Positions 1 to 8,586 of a stretch of 27,262 nucleotides of DNA are shown here, one piece after another. The translations under genes were made by a program, and so were the position numbers. The first letter of the stretch is position 1, and the number at the start of each line of letters is the position of its first letter. Under the pieces are notes generated by a model. The model made no database searches. It was not told the origin of the DNA and saw only the letters and a program-made list of their open reading frames with translations. The DNA comes from Priapulus caudatus (Eukaryota; Priapulida; Priapulimorpha; Priapulimorphida; Priapulidae), in contig NW_014579717.1 of the NCBI RefSeq assembly GCF_000485595.1, positions 1-27,262 of the forward strand, written 5' to 3'.

Positions 1-59
1 TTAGGCACATTGGTTTTATTGGGACCCATGTTCTCTATCCTTGGGCCATATTTTCTTTA

Positions 60-178
60 TTCAAGCCGGTACGGGAGATCATTTGCATAATATCTTCTTT
101 ACTCAAGCCGGTACGGGAGATCATTTGCATAATATCTTCTTTACTCAAGCCGGTACGGGAGATCATTTGCATAATATA
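60..178. repeat. 42-bp tandem repeat, about 2.8 copies
   Basis: TCAAGCCGGTACGGGAGATC starts at 61, 103 and 145, an exact 42-bp spacing. The copies are identical until the last one diverges after ATAATAT near 175. There are no unique spacers between copies, so this is a plain tandem duplication, not a CRISPR array. Confidence 0.88.
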
Positions 179-300
179 TTATAGATACCTATAGACACAT
201 GTCTTAGCTATACTCTCTGTGAATATTGAGTTTATTGACGCACGATTAGTCAAAATATTAGCAAATATATGCGTACCGTCATCTCCCTTACCGGCTTGAA
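60..300. mobile_element. Possible small inverted-repeat (MITE-like) element
   Basis: The first 20 bases (TTCAAGCCGGTACGGGAGAT) return as a reverse complement at 281-300 with one mismatch, giving 20-bp terminal inverted repeats around about 240 bp. The left end has been expanded into the 42-bp tandem repeat listed separately. No reading frame is present. Flanking bases are A/T rich and no target duplication longer than 2-3 bp is certain, so the superfamily is open. The inverted repeats are seen directly; transposon identity is inference. Confidence 0.45.
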
Positions 301-393
301 TATAGACAATCCCTAAGCAGGCTGACTGCACCAATATGGCGCTGGTCACGTGACAGTTGTCAGAAACTGGCGACGCTGCGCGCCTGGGTATGA

Positions 394-458
394 GCCTTCT
401 ACTTCTATTCTATTTCTGTGCTGTGTACGAGCGTTCTACTTCTATTCTATTTCTGTGC
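394..458. repeat. 37-bp direct repeat, two copies
   Basis: The 25-base string beginning TTCTACTTCTATTCTA starts at 397 and again at 434. It is a short tandem duplication directly upstream of the putative LTR, with no coding content. Confidence 0.8.
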
Positions 459-479
459 ATTATAGACGCAATATGATAG

Positions 480-909
480 TGTAGCGACACCTAGTGATAA
501 ATAATAAAGTAATTATAGGCATTTTGACTGGTGGCGCCTCTCTAGAATAACGTCACAGCGCGGGTCATTTATAAGAAGCCGTGCACTCTAAAGTGGGAAG
601 TAACCCTTTTATTTGTGCTAACATACGCGTGTTCATGAGTAGCGTCTAGCTACGTATATAGTTTTAGTGTGTAGAAACTACCGAATCTGCGCCTTTTACT
701 GTGTGTAAGCGCAACTGTTTTTGGTGTGAATATATAATGAGGTGCTACATGTTATACGTGAATGTAGCATCGGATATGTGAATATTAATGAGGCACTTTT
801 ATAAGTGAAGTGTGCCTCTAGCATTGTGAGTTATACGAAGGTGTTTTTATATGTGAATAAACCTTTGTACGTTAATCTTAGCTTCGACTCTTCGTAGTTT
901 TATTCTACA
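480..909 (+). mobile_element. Putative solo LTR
   Basis: This 430-bp segment begins TGTAG and ends CTACA, the TG...CA inverted ends typical of LTRs. It has a TATA-like ATTTATAAGAAG near 567 and an AATAAA about 55 bases before the 3' end, in the order expected of an LTR promoter and polyadenylation signal. No primer-binding site follows, no polypurine tract precedes and no gag-pol is attached, so a solo LTR is the natural reading. TATGA occurs right after the end (910-914) and at 472-476, three bases short of the start, which would fit a 5-bp target duplication only if the LTR began at 477. It is unrelated in sequence to the 208-bp LTRs at 6178 and 11488. The 173 bases after it (910-1082) hold nothing recognisable. 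Confidence 0.4.
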
Positions 910-1082
910 TATGACTTTTCCTCAAGTAGCTGTTTAGCTAGCACGACAAAGAACCTGCGGTCAAGAATCACAACGCAAGAAACAACGCTAGTTATACCAG
1001 ACCTATAACTCTACGCGCGCTCCACATCTGGAGAGGCGACGTCACGAACTTTAAACTATACGATCACCGAGCACCATTTCAC

Positions 1083-1113
1083 TTGCGTGCGATGTGCGTG
1101 CGTACTTGCGATG

Positions 1114-1148
<35 letters not shown>

Positions 1149-2945
1149 TTGCGATGTGCATGCGTGCGTGCGTGCTTGCGATGTGCGTGCGTGCGTGCGT
1201 GCTTGCGATGTGCGTGCGTGCTTGCGATGAGCGTGCGTGCGTGCGTGCTTGCGATGTGCATGCGTGCGTGCTTGCGATGTGACTGCGTGCGTGCGTTGCG
1301 TGGCATGCGTGCGTGTCAAATGTGTATGCGTGCGTGCGTGGCGTGCGTGCTTGCGATGTGCATGCGTGGCGTGCGTAACGTGCGTGGGATGTACTGCGTG
1401 CGTGCCTTGCGAATTGCGTGCGTACGTGCGTAGCGTGCGTGCGATGTGCGTGCCTTGCCGATGTGGCGTGCGTGCGTGCTTGCGAGGTGCGTGGCGTGCT
1501 TGCGATGTGCGTGCGGCGTGCTTGCGTGCTTGCGATGTGCGCCTGCGTGCGTGCGTGCTTGCGATGTGAAGTGCGTGCGTGCTTGCGCGCTTGCGATGTG
1601 CGTGCGTGCGTGTTGTGATGTCTGCGTGCTTGCGATGTACTGCGTGCGCTGCTTGCGTGCGTGCATGCGTGCGTGTATGTGTATGCGTGCGTGCGTGCGT
1701 GCGTGCTTGCGATGTGCGTGCGTGCGTGCGTGCGATGTGCGTGCGTCCGTGCGTGGGATGTACGTGCGTGCGTGCTTGCGATGTGCGTGCGTACGTGCGT
1801 GCGTGCGTGCGATCTGCGTGCTTGCGATGTGCGTGCGTGCGTGCTTGCGAGGTGCGTGCGTGCTTGCGATGTGCGTGCGTTCGTGCGTGCTTGCGATGTG
1901 CGTGCGTGGGTGCTTGCGAAGTGCGTGCGTGCTTGCGATGTGCGTGCGTGCGTGCGTGCGTGCGTGCGTGGGTGCTTGCGATGTGCGTTCGTGCGTGCGT
2001 GCGATGTGCTTGCGATGTGCGTGCTTGCGTGCTTGCGATGTGCGTGCGATGTGCGTGCGTGCGTGCTTGCGATGTGCGTACGTGCGTGCGTGCGTGCGTG
2101 CGTACGTGCGTGCGTACGTGCGTGCGTGCGTGCTTGCGATTTACGTGCGTGCGTGCTTGCTATGTGCGTGCGTGCGTGCGTGCGTGCTTGCGATGTGCGT
2201 GCGTGCGTGCGATGTGGATGCGTGCGTGCTTGCGATGTGCGTGCGTGCGTGCGTGCTTGCTTGCGATGTGCGTGCGAGCGTGCTTGCGTGCTTGCGATGT
2301 GCCTGCGTGCGTGCATGCTTGCGATGTGAATGCGTGCGTGCTTGCGCGCTTGCGATGTGCGTGCGTGCGTGCTTGCGATGTGCGTGCGTGATTGCGATGT
2401 ACGTGCGTGCGTGCTTGCGTGCGTGCATGCGTGCGTGCTTGCGTGCGTGCATGCGTGCGTGTCTGCGTGCGTGCGTACGTGCGTGCGTGCGTGCTTGCTT
2501 GCGATGTACGTTCGTGCGTGCTTGCGTGCGTGCGTGCTTGCGTGCGTGCGTGCGTGCGTGCTTTACGATGTGCGTGCGTGCGTGCATGATTGCGATGTAC
2601 GTGCGTGCGTGCGTGCTTGCGATGTGCGTGCGTGTGTGAGCGCGTGCGTGCGTGCGTGCGTGTGTGCGTGCGTGCGATGTGCGTGCGTGTGTGTGCGCGT
2701 GCGTGCGTGCTTGCGATTTGCGTGCGTGCGTGCGTGCGTGCTTGCGATGTGCGTGCGTGTGTGCGATATGCGTGCGTGCGTACTTGCGATGCGCGTGCGT
2801 GCGTGCTTGCGATGTGCGTGTGTGTGTGTGTGTGCGCGTGCGTGCTTGCGATGTGCGTGCGTGTATGCGATGTGCGTGCGTGCGTGCGTGCTTGCAATGT
2901 ACGTGCGTGCGTGCTTGCGATGTACGTGCGTGCTTGCGATGTGCT
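1083..2945. repeat. TGCG tetranucleotide / TGCTTGCGATG compound array (about 1.86 kb)
   Basis: The array consists of runs of TGCG broken at irregular intervals by TGCTTGCGATG. Each unit is therefore TGCT-TGCG-ATG plus n copies of TGCG, so unit length is 4n+11, and the 3-base ATG step shifts the tetramer register each time. Variants such as TTGCGAG, TGTG runs near 2820 and GCGC occur. All six frames stay open for long stretches, giving Cys/Val/Arg/Ala or Thr/His/Arg/Ala polypeptides. These follow from the repeat having no stop words and are not genes. TGCG runs are strictly alternating pyrimidine-purine, a class known to favour Z-DNA. Confidence 0.95.
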
Positions 2946-3126
2946 TTGCCGAATTGCAGCCCTTAATAAAATTATTTGACTTTTCAGTGTCCTGAAATGT
3001 GGACTTGCACCAGTTGCACATTATCAGTCCCTCCTTGTGGTTTAATATCAACCAAGACCGCTCCGTTTTCGACGCCTCCTGCATAACTCTTGGTTTCTTG
3101 TGATCTTCATACATACAACACAGCAA
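2946..3126 (-). pseudogene. BED/TTF-type zinc-finger-like fragment truncated by the TGCG array
   Basis: Reading leftward from an ATG at 3126, about 60 codons are open before the frame runs into the TGCG array. The segment has W-L, then M-C-x2-C (LIMCNWCKS), then F-x2-G-C (NNFIKGCNS). This spacing resembles the N-terminal zinc-finger module of hAT-transposase-derived proteins such as the ZNF862/C17orf113/KIAA1586 group. The expected downstream Lys/Leu-His...His ligands are missing because the array starts at that point. No transposase core is present. The cysteines and the abrupt end are seen; family membership is from general knowledge and moderate. It could be a broken domesticated transposase or one exon of a longer gene. 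Confidence 0.45.
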
Positions 3127-3603
3127 TTACTATCAGCACAAATTGATACCAAATTTTATTTTGAAGTAAACAAGAATAGGAAATTTTAAACATCCCTGAA
3201 TCCTCTCCTTCTCCCCCATCTACTGCCGTGGCTCCTTAGTTGTTGGTCCCCAGGGAGGTTACCCTATGAAGCTGGAGGATTATGTATTCAGTTTCAGGAA
3301 TCACATGTCCACAGCAGGAAAGAAACAATTTGTTATTATTCACTACTGATGTAATGTATGATTCAGTTAATTATCTAGGCATAACTGTGACTAAATTATA
3401 TTACTTTTATTAATACTACTACTAGTAGTAGTAGTAGTAAGAATGCCAAACTAGTATTGACACTAAATTAGAGCACTGACTGAGCAGAGCCTGACTGAGG
3501 AACAGTAATTAATTACCAAATTAGTAATGGATAATTCATGATATAAAATTAATACCTATTAATTGTATTCCCCGCGACGAAGCCGCTCGGTCCGCCACAG
3601 AGA
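3127..3603. other. Non-coding stretch with a small palindromic trinucleotide repeat
   Basis: No credible reading frame or splice-flanked exon is visible. The only structure is an (ACT)n/(AGT)n run at about 3412-3440, which is self-complementary around its centre (ACTACTACTAGTAGTAGT). The rest is AT-rich. Confidence 0.6.
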
Positions 3604-3996
3604 ATTTCCGTTCCGCTCTATAACTCGACCCCTAATTGACCTAGCGCTACCAAACATGGTATACTTACACATCTTGGGGAGAAGGTGAGCAGCGTACCAA
3701 AACCAGGTCACTGCGACCTTTATTTGACCTTTACTTTTACCTTGATCACATCTTCGTTTCGCTCTATAACTCGACCCCTAATTGACCTAGCGTGACCAAA
3801 CTTGGTATACTTACACATCTTGGGGAGAAGGTGAGCAGCGTACCAAAACCAGGTCACTGCGACCTTTATTTGACCTTTACTTTTACCTTGATCACATCTT
3901 CCTTCCGCTCTATAACTCGGCCCCTAATTGACCTAGCGTGACCAAACTTGGTATACTTACACATCTTGGGGAGAAGGTGTGTCGCGTACCGAAACC
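3604..3996. repeat. 146-bp tandem repeat, about 2.7 copies
   Basis: GCTCTATAACTCG starts at 3615, 3761 and 3907, exactly 146 bp apart both times. Copies differ by few substitutions (GCTACC versus GTGACC, CGACCCC versus CGGCCCC). Each unit holds TGACCTAGCG, GGTATACTTACACATC and GGGGAGAAGGTG blocks. The third copy breaks off near 3990. There is no open frame. Unit length is close to nucleosomal DNA length, which is typical of satellite monomers; a satellite role is inference from only three copies. Confidence 0.92.
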
Positions 3997-4199
3997 TTTT
4001 AACCTTTTAACCGCGTAACCTTTTAGCGATTTTTTTAACGTTTAGCGATTTTAGCGTTTTAGCGTTTAACGTTTTAGCGTTTTAACGTTTTAGCGTTTTA
4101 GCGTTTAGATTTTAACGTTTAGCGATTTTAGCGTTAACCTTTTAACCGCGTTTTAACCTTTTAACCTTTTAACCGCGTAACCTTTTAGCGATTTTTTTT
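3993..4199. repeat. Degenerate TTTTAGCG / TTTTAACC octamer block with flanking direct repeats
   Basis: About 200 bp are built from TTTTAGCG, TTTTAACG and TTTTAACC words. A longer string beginning AACCTTTTAACC and running through CCGCGTAACCTTTTAGCG occurs at both ends (3993-4036 and 4155-4199), so the block is bounded by near-identical direct repeats of about 44 bp. It begins where the 146-bp repeat ends. The words look telomere-like in shape but match no standard animal telomere repeat. Confidence 0.85.
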
Positions 4200-4323
4200 G
4201 GTGGGGCAGTGCCCTGCTTCATAAATGACTACGAGCTAGCCATGTTGGATAATCAAATGCGGTTGCATATAGCAACGCTACAACATACGCTGCTATCGTA
4301 AGCCCAGAGAAACATTTTCTCAG

Positions 4324-4423
4324 ACTGAATCAGACAGAAAATTTCAAGAAAATGAAGTTAGAAACTGAGGAGTTCTGGTTGAAGCTCATAAGTAAATATT
4401 TAGTTGGAGCCAACCATGTGGCA
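4324..4423 (+). CDS. M16-like gene, exon 1 of those visible
   Basis: The acceptor is TTTTCTCAG ending at 4323; the donor is a canonical GTAAGT at 4424. It encodes NFKKMKLETEEFWLKLISKY then LVGANHVA. The EEFW...L..KY(L/F)V pattern is the helix that precedes the GEPS segment in C05D11.1-like proteins. The exon ends in phase 0, matching the next one. A second possible acceptor (ending 4333) would shorten it by 10 bases. The 124 bases upstream to 4200 contain no convincing exon. Confidence 0.65.
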
Positions 4424-4628
4424 GTAAGTAGCTTGACTGTATACCAAATTCCATATTTGTCATCTAATACTTGTTTGTCAGTTCCTTGTATGACATTGCC
4501 AACTTGCATTGTAAGTCTTTAAATGTGAGAGATTATTTCGTATTAGTTGCTTCTTTGCTGACATTGATTTGGTGCACTGTAATATAGGTTAATCCTATTT
4601 ACGTTTGACTCTGCTGTTGTACTATCAG

Positions 4629-4772
4629 ATTATAGGTGAGCCATCTACAGAGCTAATGGAGACGATGGCCGATGAGGAGAAGGAGCGTGTTGCAGAGCAA
4701 CGGAGAAGACTGGGCAAAGCTGGTCTGAAAAAGTTGCACACAAACCTGATGGAGGCTACTACTGAAAATGAG
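4629..4772 (+). CDS. M16-like gene, exon 2 of those visible
   Basis: It is 144 bp and phase 0 at both ends, with acceptor ACTATCAG and donor GTGAAG. It encodes IIGEPSTELMETMADEEKER followed by VAEQRRRLGKAGLKKLHTN and LMEATTENE. G-x-PS-x2-L followed by a Glu/Arg/Lys-rich amphipathic helix with R-LG-x2-GL is a strong signature of the linker between M16 domains in this group. The frame stays open through the donor to 4931, but the added residues lose all family resemblance, supporting the GTGAAG splice. Confidence 0.72.
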
Positions 4773-4957
4773 GTGAAGCTGATTTTGTCGTTAAACTCTA
4801 TGCAGAAGGCTTCATCAGAGTTATATGCACCTCGGCAATTTTTACTAAAAATACAAGTGGCCTCCTTAGGTTTTTGGTGGGGGTCTAACGACATTTTCTT
4901 AGTTATTGCAAATTTCCTACTTACTAATTAACAAAATTCGGTTGAAATATTTGACAG

Positions 4958-5144
4958 GTGGCACCACCAGAAGAAACAATCAGGAGTGTACCCTATACCC
5001 AGTACTTCCAGCATTAAGTTTCATCCACTTAATTGTTGCTAGTAACAACTGTACACCAGAACTGACCAGCAAAATTCCTAGTTTTCATTGACTGATATGC
5101 CATTTAAATTCCTCGTCGATGATATGCACACACACTTCGTCAAG
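4958..5144 (+). pseudogene. M16-like gene, exon 3/4 region with frame changes
   Basis: After acceptor TTTGACAG, frame 1 reads VAPPEETIRSVP. From about 4992 the family-like sequence continues one frame over as P-I-PSTSSIKFHPLN, as if one base of the CCC at 4991-4993 were extra. Further on, LTDMPFKFLVDDMHTHFVK reads in that same frame and ends at a GTAGGT donor (5145). Between about 5034 and 5080 either a tiny intron (acceptor CCTAG at 5080) or further frame changes must be assumed. No donor and phase combination fits cleanly. The lesions could be real decay or base-calling errors. Confidence 0.6.
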
Positions 5145-5974
5145 GTAGGTTCTGAGATGTTTGTAAATGAAAATAAAATGAACATGAATGTATAACAAAT
5201 CCCTTGAGGTCTACGTTACATACCTATAAATTTGTGGTATGTTCTTGAATTTATCATTGGCTATTTTGCATTTTATATATTTTACATATTGTTTTTAAAT
5301 AAAATAATATAATAATATGAAAACTATAACACACTGGCACTGACCATAAAGTGGAAGTAAGGTTTAAGTAAACCTGAAATTACTACGTTTGTAAAATTAA
5401 CGTATAACTTCTCAAATACTCTGCCGTAATGTATGCTAAGTAATTGTGACTTGTTTGTTAAGTTACTGTATACGCTCTATATTTCGCGGTGGTTTAATTT
5501 TCACGAATTTCGCGAACGCGTTCCCGACTCACGAAAATAACAACACACGAATAATTCATTCCGAATTATACCGAATAATTCATAATTTACCGACCGCGAA
5601 ATTGTCCGTCAAGTCTGAATTCGCGAAAATATCTGTACGCGAAAAATATGGCGTATACAGTATAATGTTAGAATGACAAAGAAAGTATGTTAGAACCTCA
5701 TTGGGTTTTTAAAATTGGGTACTTGGTCCGATTATTGCTCCGGTAACTCATGTAATGGCCTTGAATATTTTGTTAAAAGTGCAATGAGACTCGGTGAAAA
5801 GTTCCATTACTACTTCAAGCATTCATCATCACTGCATGTGATTTAAACAGGAGTCTATCAATATTGATACACTCCTGATTTAAATGTATTTCTCAGTGTT
5901 TTAATACATAGGCACACATGCATATGTTTGTGTAACTATTGACACAAGGGAGCCATTTCTTGTCTTCTGATTAG
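5145..5974 (+). other. Intron of the M16-like gene
   Basis: This AT-rich intron runs from donor GTAGGT to acceptor CTGATTAG. Its only recognisable content is the inverted-repeat element at 5466-5660. Short open frames near 5446-5676 come from that element. Confidence 0.6.
5466..5660. mobile_element. Inverted-repeat DNA element (MITE family A, copy 1)
   Basis: It begins CTGTATACGC and ends GCGTATACAG. The terminal inverted repeat extends imperfectly to about 24 bp (through a TATATTTCGCG block). It is flanked by TA on both sides (5464-5465 and 5661-5662), which fits Tc1/mariner-type insertion. A homologous copy lies at 14741-14939; the last 37 bases are almost identical in both. It is 195 bp with no coding capacity. 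Confidence 0.85.
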
Positions 5975-6077
5975 CTCAGCATGTTGATGAACACGAGTTG
6001 CGTGCCACAATCGCTGACGCCATACCTGTGCATTCTCATGTAGCTACTACTTGAATCTCCCATCCAGAGGAACGCGG
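5975..6077 (+). pseudogene. M16-like gene exon with in-frame stop
   Basis: Acceptor CTGATTAG joins in phase 0 to the HTHFVK end of the previous exon. The exon reads LSMLMNTSCVPQSLTPYLC then ILM-stop-LLLESPIQRNA and ends in phase 1 at a GGTATG donor. The LLLESPI block and the NTS-x5-L-xPYL pattern are characteristic of this M16 group. The stop is TAG at 6041-6043, where family members usually have an acidic or polar residue, so GAG to TAG is the simplest explanation. The exon ends only 100 bp before the Gypsy element. Confidence 0.7.
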
Positions 6078-6172
6078 GTATGCGCCTGTATTTCACATGT
6101 TTTCTTTCATCTTTATACCTGATAGGTGTCAATTATGGCCTCCTTCAGATAGGGAAATTTCTAAGAAAGATG

Positions 6173-6177
6173 TGGTG
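6173..6177 (+). repeat. Target-site duplication (TGGTG), left
   Basis: TGGTG immediately precedes the 5' LTR and recurs at 11696-11700 immediately after the 3' LTR. A 5-bp duplication is usual for Ty3/Gypsy integrases. The same five bases also begin the internal region after the 5' LTR (6776-6780), probably by coincidence. Confidence 0.85.
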
Positions 6178-6311
6178 TGTCATATCATGTTACTAAACAT
6201 AGTGCTCATTGGTACTCGGAAGATGGCAGCACAGTCCAGCATGAGCACTGGGGGTTGGTGGCGAGCACTGGTGGCGAGGCGGGAACTATGACTAGCTTGC
6301 GGTGTGGATGA

Positions 6312-6319
6312 GTAGAACG
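6312..6319. repeat. 8-bp target-site duplication of the nested hAT element (left copy)
   Basis: GTAGAACG at 6312-6319 is repeated exactly at 6701-6708. The 3' LTR has this octamer only once (11623-11630), proving it is an insertion-made duplication. Confidence 0.97.
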
Positions 6320-6700
6320 TAGTGTTGTCAATCGGTTGTAATTTCGTAATCGATCATCGGTTGGACCCAAGTAACCGATGATCGGTTACAATCGGTTACT
6401 CGGGGTGTAGAATGCCTGCGTGTGCGTAACGTCGTGCGCATGTACGTGTGTGCATGTATGTGATGGTTTAGCCCTGTTTACTGTTTGTTTTGCACTGCTT
6501 ACTACTGTGTGTATAATACATCTATGTTAATAAAGGATAACTTGTATAGTAGCGATGATATCTCTGATTCTCATCACTTTTCCAAGTTTTCTTGTTCAAG
6601 TTAAAAAAAAAAATCGATTATGGATTTTGATAACCAAGCGCTCGGTTCGAGTAACTGTTCAACCGATGATCAAGTATAATCGATGATCGTGACATCACTA
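6320..6700. mobile_element. Non-autonomous hAT transposon nested in the 5' LTR
   Basis: The 381-bp insert begins TAGTGTTGTCA and ends TGACATCACTA, an inverted repeat of the TAGTG-x-TGTCA type with the YARNG start known for hAT elements. Subterminal regions carry several ATCGATCATCGG / CCGATGATCGG words in both orientations. The insert is flanked by a perfect 8-bp target duplication, the hAT hallmark. No reading frame for a transposase exists, so it must have been moved by an enzyme encoded elsewhere. The uninterrupted 3' LTR gives the exact empty-site sequence. Confidence 0.94.
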
Positions 6701-6775
6701 GTAGAACGTGAACAATAAATGGCTAATGTTTAAATTGGATTTCCGTCTTATATATTATGACAAGATATTGTTACA

Positions 6776-6793
6776 TGGTGGCAGCGGTTATGC
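6776..6793 (+). promoter_or_regulatory. Primer-binding site of the Gypsy element
   Basis: TGGTGGCAGCGGTTATGC directly follows the LTR end. It opens with the TGG that pairs with the CCA end of a primer tRNA. I cannot say which tRNA. Confidence 0.7.
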
Positions 6794-7007
6794 GAACTAA
6801 CCACGCACGTAATGGAACAAGAGACGTTGCGTGCTAATGAGCTTCTGTGATAAGAATAACAGTGCAAAGTTGTGGAGTGGAGCTCCCGCCGGTAGACAAC
6901 GGTACAGTGGTAACATAAGCATCGTGTCGACGGGTGGCAGGAGATCACCGATCCGGAGACGGTAGAGCAAGGTACTGTACAGTATCACCATCCACAATCT
7001 GGCAAAT

Positions 7008-8273
7008 ATGGGGGACTTGACAGGCATTGAACCACCTCGTATGGACTGTTCAGCAGTAGATGTGCCTAGTACCTTCAACGAGTTCAAGCAGTACTGCAGT
7101 CTGATATATGCTGGGCCGTTCGCCAGCAAAACTGACGAGGAGAAAGTTACGTACATGCTAATATGGGTCGGACAAGAAGGACTAAAAATGTTCAGCTCTT
7201 GGGCTGTGTCTAGAGAGGACCGCAAGAAGCCCGACGCCATCTGGAAATTATTTAAGAAACACCTTGAACCTAAAGTCAACTCCCGGTTAAATAGATTTAA
7301 TTTACAGAAGTTCAGACAGACACCAACAGAATCCATTTATGAATTCATGATGCGCTGTAAAATACAGGCGAAGAAGTGCAACTTCAGAGATGAGCGCGAA
7401 ACAAGCGAACGCCTTGTGGAACAACTTATCATTGGCACACACCACAAGAAGGTCCAGGAGATCCTGCTTTCCAAGGATGAGACGGTTGACCTTGATGTAG
7501 CGATGGACATTGCCAGGACGCATGAAGCAACCATGGCGCACATGGCACAATTGACAAGCAGTGATGGGGCTGGAGCTGCCATACACGCGGTCAAGAAAGG
7601 CTACCACAACCGGCAAAACAACCAGTTTCCGGGCAAAGCCTACGGGAAGTGCAATCGCTGTAGAGGCAGCCATGGCGCTAAATGTCCAGCATACGGCACA
7701 ACATGTAGGGCCTGTGGCAAGGACAACCACTGGGAGAAGGTCTGCCGGGCGAGACCAGATAGTCAGGTCAGCCCAGTGGGGAGAAGACCTAGGTCACATT
7801 TACGTGGTAAGTGGCCCCAAGGCGGAAAATCTGCGAACAACAGGCGGTTCCATGCAGTCTCCGAGAAGCCGAATGACATGCGCCAACAAGGCAGTCGTGG
7901 CAGTGGGCCATCCTTGGAGGAGAGTTTTGAGTCATTGTCATTTGAGTCGATAAACTCTAACAGTGACCAAAGGGATAGCGATACACGAGATGAGGTATTT
8001 GTGTTTGTCGATATCGACTTAGAAAACAACCCACGTGCCAAATCCAACCTCAAGGTTAAGGTGGACACCGGTGCGCAGGGTAACATACTGCCCCTGAGAA
8101 TTTACAGAAGGATGTTCCCTGAGAGGTTGGACTATGGTGGTTTCCCACGGATGGGAGCCACAAAGCCGCGGAGCACTGTGCTGACCGCATATAATGGCAT
8201 GAGGATCCCACAGCACGGGTCCATTGATATCCCTTGTAGGTACCGCGAGTACCACGATGTGGCAATTTTATGA
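7008..8273 (+). pseudogene. gag: Gag polyprotein and N-terminal half of protease
   Basis: The frame is 421 codons. Residues 1-180 are a capsid-like region with IWKLFKKHLEPKV and LNRFNLQKFRQ, typical of metazoan Gypsy Gag. Two zinc knuckles follow: CNRCRGSHGAKC (215-226, C-x2-C-x3-H-x3-C) and CRACGKDNHWEKVC (233-246, C-x2-C-x4-H-x4-C). A basic/Ser-rich linker leads to the aspartic protease motif VDTGAQGNILP (352-362). The frame stops at a TGA at 8271, while the protease flap and its second conserved motif continue one frame over, so a one-base frame change near 8265 splits the protease. The start ATG lies 232 bases after the primer-binding site. It would form virus-like particles that package element RNA; particle function is known for the family, not shown here. 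Confidence 0.93.
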
Positions 8274-8586
8274 GACTGACTCCGAAGGACCGGCCATCAT
8301 GGGATTGCCAACGCTGCGTGAGCTACGTGTGGTCAAGCTCAACTGCGAAATAACTACCAAAGCAGTCGTTAACAAGGACAAGGCACCGTACATTATACCT
8401 ACGGCACCTGTCCAACTCACACATGTAGACTGTAAGGATGTCTTGGTCGAGCTATACCCAGACAGATTCGAGGGCATCGGTAACTTTAAAGGAATGTTCC
8501 ACATAACAGTAGACCCATCTGTACAACCGGTGGCCCATGCCCCTAGACGCTGCCCAATGCATTTACGAGACGAATTACGTAAATAA
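8266..8586 (+). pseudogene. pol: Protease C-terminal half and linker to reverse transcriptase
   Basis: From FYETDSEGPAIMGLP the protease resumes; I-x-G-x-P is the hydrophobic-Gly motif that closes the retropepsin fold. It continues through LYPDRFEGIGNFKG and FHITVDPSVQPV, the usual linker before the RT fingers, and stops at TAA 8584-8586. The next segment reads one frame over, so a second one-base change lies near 8580. Confidence 0.9.

Larger units (their letters stand above)
6178..6775 (+). repeat. 5' LTR of the Gypsy element, split by a hAT insertion
   Basis: It matches the 3' LTR at 6178-6319 and 6709-6775; the middle is the nested hAT element plus its target duplication. It ends TTGTTACA, followed by the TGG of the primer-binding site. 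AATAAA lies at 6714-6719. The insertion separates the upstream half (likely U3) from the polyadenylation-signal half, so transcription from this LTR is probably disrupted. Confidence 0.96.

Noticed and set aside
60-178. CRISPR-like direct repeats
   Set aside because: The 42-bp units are contiguous with no unique spacers and lie in a eukaryotic context.
1051-2995. Long Thr/His/Arg and Cys/Val/Arg frames (up to 421 codons) on both strands
   Set aside because: All six frames are open because the TGCG array lacks stop words. The peptides are direct translations of the repeat, with no domains.
3993-4199. Telomeric array
   Set aside because: The words TTTTAGCG and TTTTAACC are not a known animal telomere repeat, are irregular, and the block is internal and short.
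4773-4931. Continuation of the exon 2 frame to 4931
   Set aside because: Family resemblance ends sharply at the GTGAAG donor, and the next family-like segment begins after the acceptor at 4957.
5446-5676. 76-codon plus-strand frame
   Set aside because: It is the translation of the inverted-repeat element at 5466-5660; the other copy does not preserve the frame.
8255-8275. Programmed +1 frameshift between Gag-PR and Pol
   Set aside because: The shift falls inside the protease fold rather than between Gag and protease, and at least five other frame changes exist, so a random mutation is simpler. Sister copies would settle it.
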